A stretch of DNA of 64,000 nucleotides from Halicephalobus mephisto (lineage: Eukaryota; Nematoda; Chromadorea; Rhabditida; Panagrolaimidae). The translations under genes were made by a program, and so were the position numbers. This document shows positions 61,347 to 64,000 of the stretch, in pieces (positions within the stretch are counted from its first letter, which is position 1; every line of letters begins with the position of its first letter). Under the pieces are notes generated by a model. That model was not told the DNA's origin, did no database searches, and saw nothing but the letters and a program-made list of their open reading frames with translations. The stretch covers positions 124,001 to 188,000 of the forward strand of contig SWDT01000092.1 of assembly GCA_009193035.1 (NCBI GenBank). The letters run 5' to 3'.

Positions 61347-63800
61347 TCAGAAGAGCTCCTTGATTTCTTCTTCCTTTGGACGTAGAGGCATAAAGTACGA
61401 TTCAGCGTTCTCGTTTTGCAAAGGAGTTGTTTTCTCTTCATCTGTTCCATACTCCTAAAATAACGAGTTATCCTCCAAGACAAGAAATCGATCAACTTAC
61501 AGTGTACTGGACCTTCCACTCGTACCATGCTCCATCGTCACAGCATTTACGCCAGAAATATAAAATAAGCTCGGAATCTCCTTTCACTCGAATCTCCTCT
61601 CGAAGCGGAAGATAACATGGGAACCAACTTTTCAGACAAGTCGATGGTCCACCAGGGTAACGAGTTGAGTTGGCTATGTATATATCGCTTGCTAGGACAG
61701 CTACAAAGTGTCCTAGGAATCCCGTTATCTCACAAGGGTGCTTGATAGTGTAGCTGAGCTTCACATGTCTTTCAAAACTAGGATCTTCTTGAGAGTACTT
61801 AAATTGGGAGACTTCCTGGGGACGGGCCGCCTCGTGATACCTGTTCAACAGTGAAACATAAAGGTGGTCTGTCCAGAATTTCGGTCTACTATAGACGAAT
61901 TTCCCTGTCTCCCTGTTGAAACGAACATTTACTGCCCGTTCACTGTCGTAGATAGATACAAAGGAATCCCGAAGTTGATCAGTAGCACGATGGGAACACA
62001 CTGGCGCTAAAAACAGCTGATTACAACAGAGTGACCAAAGGAAAACCTACATAGGAGACTGCTGTATTGATAAGGTATGAACTGGGTAGACGGAGTGCAT
62101 ATGGGTTCCGCGCCTTTGAGGCACTCTGGCGCCAACTCATTGTCGCCAAAAGATCCCAAAAGTTCGCTTATCACCAAGTCTGCCTTGGGGAGGTCTGGGT
62201 CTTTCAAAACAAAACGCATGTCCCCTTCGATAATCCTCAATTTCCCGTGCCAGAGAGTGTTGTTCTTGTACCGGAGGGATATGCAAGCACTTGGGTTCTT
62301 TTCTACAGCTATAAGCGTCACGATCTTGTGCAGATGGGGGAATCTGGCTTTGACTATCTCAAGACAAGGCCCCACTAGTCCACCTCGACCTGCTCCCAGT
62401 ATGTAGATGACTAGACCGTTTTTGAGATCAATCTCGTTCCCAATCATGTACCCGATTGCTTCACTGTAGTGTTGATACTTGGTAATATCAGACTCGAGAC
62501 CATCATAATCAGCAGCAGACAAATCCCTCCAAACAGTTTCCATCGGCAGTAATAAGACGTCCGTTAATATTCTGTCGTCGTTTTGAGGAGGTAGTAGTGG
62601 GCCCTTCTTCTGATTCAGAAAAGAAGTTAGATATTCTGCCATTTGCTTCCTCTGAGTAGGCCACATCTGACCTTTAGGCATAACGAGGAACCTCTGGTTT
62701 TCTAAACTAATAGCGAGATCAAAGACAATTTTCCTATGGGCACTGCAAAGGAACAATTACCACAAATACCTCCAGGAAGTCAACTTACGGAACCATTTCA
62801 ACCATTTTGCTATTCAATGAAGGAGGTGATGGTGAGAAAACAAAGCTGTCTGTGGATAAAATGAAGAGGAACAAAGGTTCTCCGTGCCACCTGTCATATT
62901 TCTCAGGAATGAGAAACTCATCATCCATTTCGGCTTCTGTGAGCTTCAGACCAACAGTTAGACGTTCAGATGTGTAGTTCCTTAGACTCCTTCGAATTGT
63001 AACCCAAAGATTAAAAATGTCCTCGTCTTCGAGATCGAGATGATCCTCAAATTCTTCTTGTCTAGTCGGCATTACCAAAGAAATACTGAAATCAGGTGGT
63101 TCGCGGTATTGATAAAGTGAAGGACTTACGTAAACTTGGCAGTACGGACCCATAAATAATGATTCAACAATTTCATAAGATTCGGGGATTTCGCTCTCCT
63201 CAAAGGGACTATAACATTTCGGACTCCGAGATATAAAGCATGATCCAACTCCTTTCGCAATCCATCCAACGAAGCCTTGGCTAGCACTGGATTGGGGTTG
63301 TCAGTGTCAATCCACGGAGAAACCGTCCCGACGATATACGTCTGCCAGAGGTATTGGTCAAACTGAGCATCAGGAATGTTGATAGGTGGAGGGCTTGTCG
63401 AGTCTTCAGCCAGTTTGAATGCTGCTCGATCGAGACCCCCCATAGGAAAAGCCATATAGTTGTAGCCATCCACTCCGACAGATTTACAAAGTCTCGCGAG
63501 ATTGATGTCGTAATTCATCTTCAGACTGTGTTGTTCAGGCATTGCTCCCCATCCAATTAAGGCCAAGGGACGTTGTGGAGAAGGCAGTGCATAGTTCATC
63601 GTGGATATCTGGTGGAACTGAAAGATACAGGTGAAAACGTGTCATATATAAAAGCGACTCACAGAGTTCCCTATCTCGGTCAAAAGCTCGATTCCATTGA
63701 TAGCATCTGAAGGCTCAGGCATGGTGGTCTCTGAAGTGTCTGTAGGGGGCTGGCTAATCTGACGCTGTTCATTCTTGTTGTTCTTCTTCTTTTTACCCAT
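61347..63800 (-). CDS. prmt-5: type II protein arginine methyltransferase PRMT5
   Basis: Six exons join in frame: 63800-63663, 63617-63130, 63085-62789, 62742-62051, 62006-61501, 61454-61347, about 742 aa, close to the C. elegans orthologue. It has a Lys/Asn-rich N-terminus, a TIM-barrel region (GVDGYNYMAFPMGG onward), the SAM-binding motif ILGAGRGGLVG (about residue 424), the double-E loop SELLGSFGDNELAPE with glutamates about 501 and 510, and a C-terminal beta-barrel. The enzyme makes symmetric dimethylarginine on Sm proteins, histones and other substrates. At the position aligned with the Phe that directs symmetric methylation (human F327), this protein has Leu (codon 62498-62496, in YDGLESDITKY). 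The start at 63800 is favoured over an upstream GTG-type frame extension. Confidence 0.94.
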
Positions 63801-64000
63801 TTTCGAGGAATAAGTCAAGGAGGAATGGAGCACAAGATACAATCAAAAGAAGTTGTTGGTTGGCGATGTTAGCGGGCAATGACAGTCGCAACTTGCAGGA
63901 ACCTGACAGGGAATTCGCGTCAGGAATCTTTTATCCGTTTTGTGCTCCCTTTTCTGCAGCTATAACTTAAGCTTTCCAGTTCCTTCGATTTTGTTGATTT
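63801..64000. other. 5' flank of prmt-5
   Basis: The last 200 bases hold the prmt-5 5' UTR and probably its promoter. No further gene is recognisable before the window ends. Confidence 0.4.

Overview
The window reads as nuclear DNA of a nematode. Coding regions are split by many short introns (about 41-90 nt, GT...AG with TTTTCAG-type acceptors) inside AT-rich non-coding DNA. Several proteins have nematode-type architectures: a FOZI-1-like zinc finger plus FH2 protein, VHA-1 and VHA-2 proteolipids in tandem, an NHL-1-like TRIM protein, SQV-3, BRE-3 and a divergent DEG/ENaC channel. I joined exons by hand from splice signals and reading frame. Every multi-exon model listed with high confidence closes in frame.

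Layout. 1.8-3.6 kb (+): bre-3, a glycolipid beta-1,4-mannosyltransferase. 4.2-5.8 kb (+): a seven-helix receptor. 5.8-6.8 kb (-): sqv-3, galactosyltransferase I of the proteoglycan linker. 7.3-8.5 kb (+): vha-1 and vha-2, probably an operon. 9.2-12.2 kb (+): an unrecognised gene with a 2.2 kb intron that holds a possible opposite-strand membrane protein gene. 12.2-17.7 kb: non-coding, with repeats. 17.7-20.3 kb (+): fozi-1. 21.7-23.1 kb (+): a catalytically dead tyrosine phosphatase. 23.3-27.0 kb (-): nhl-1. 28.9-30.8 kb (-): an in-frame fusion of an RNF216-type RING-IBR-RING ligase with three poly(A)-binding-protein RRMs. 30.8-42.7 kb: a gene-poor stretch with one small Ly6-like GPI-anchored gene. 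42.7-45.1 kb (+): a secreted Cys-rich, probably GPI-anchored protein. 45.8-47.8 kb (-): spk-1, an SR-protein kinase. 51.9-54.7 kb (+): dnc-1, dynactin p150 without its CAP-Gly half. 54.9-55.3 kb (-): a MARVEL-type protein. 55.9-56.7 kb (+): a four-helix membrane protein. 57.5-58.3 kb (-): an unrecognised protein. 59.0-60.7 kb (-): a DEG/ENaC channel. 61.3-63.8 kb (-): prmt-5.

Three observations stand out. First, the RBR ligase-PABP fusion lies in one uninterrupted exon across the junction and keeps its predicted catalytic cysteine and all RNP motifs, so it could be a poly(A)-mRNP-directed ubiquitin ligase. Second, spk-1 and dnc-1 are divergent neighbours whose promoter, leader, splice acceptor and first coding exon are diverged inverted copies of each other. 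In dnc-1 this copied exon supplies the start codon and splices in frame to a p150 that begins near the CC1A/CC1B boundary. Third, PRMT-5 carries Leu at the aligned position of the Phe that sets symmetric dimethylation in other PRMT5 enzymes.

Functional links between neighbours are limited: bre-3 and sqv-3 both build glycoconjugates, vha-1 and vha-2 build the same rotor, and nhl-1 and the RBR-RRM fusion are both ubiquitin-ligase-type proteins. The rest looks like an ordinary mix of housekeeping and nematode-specific genes.
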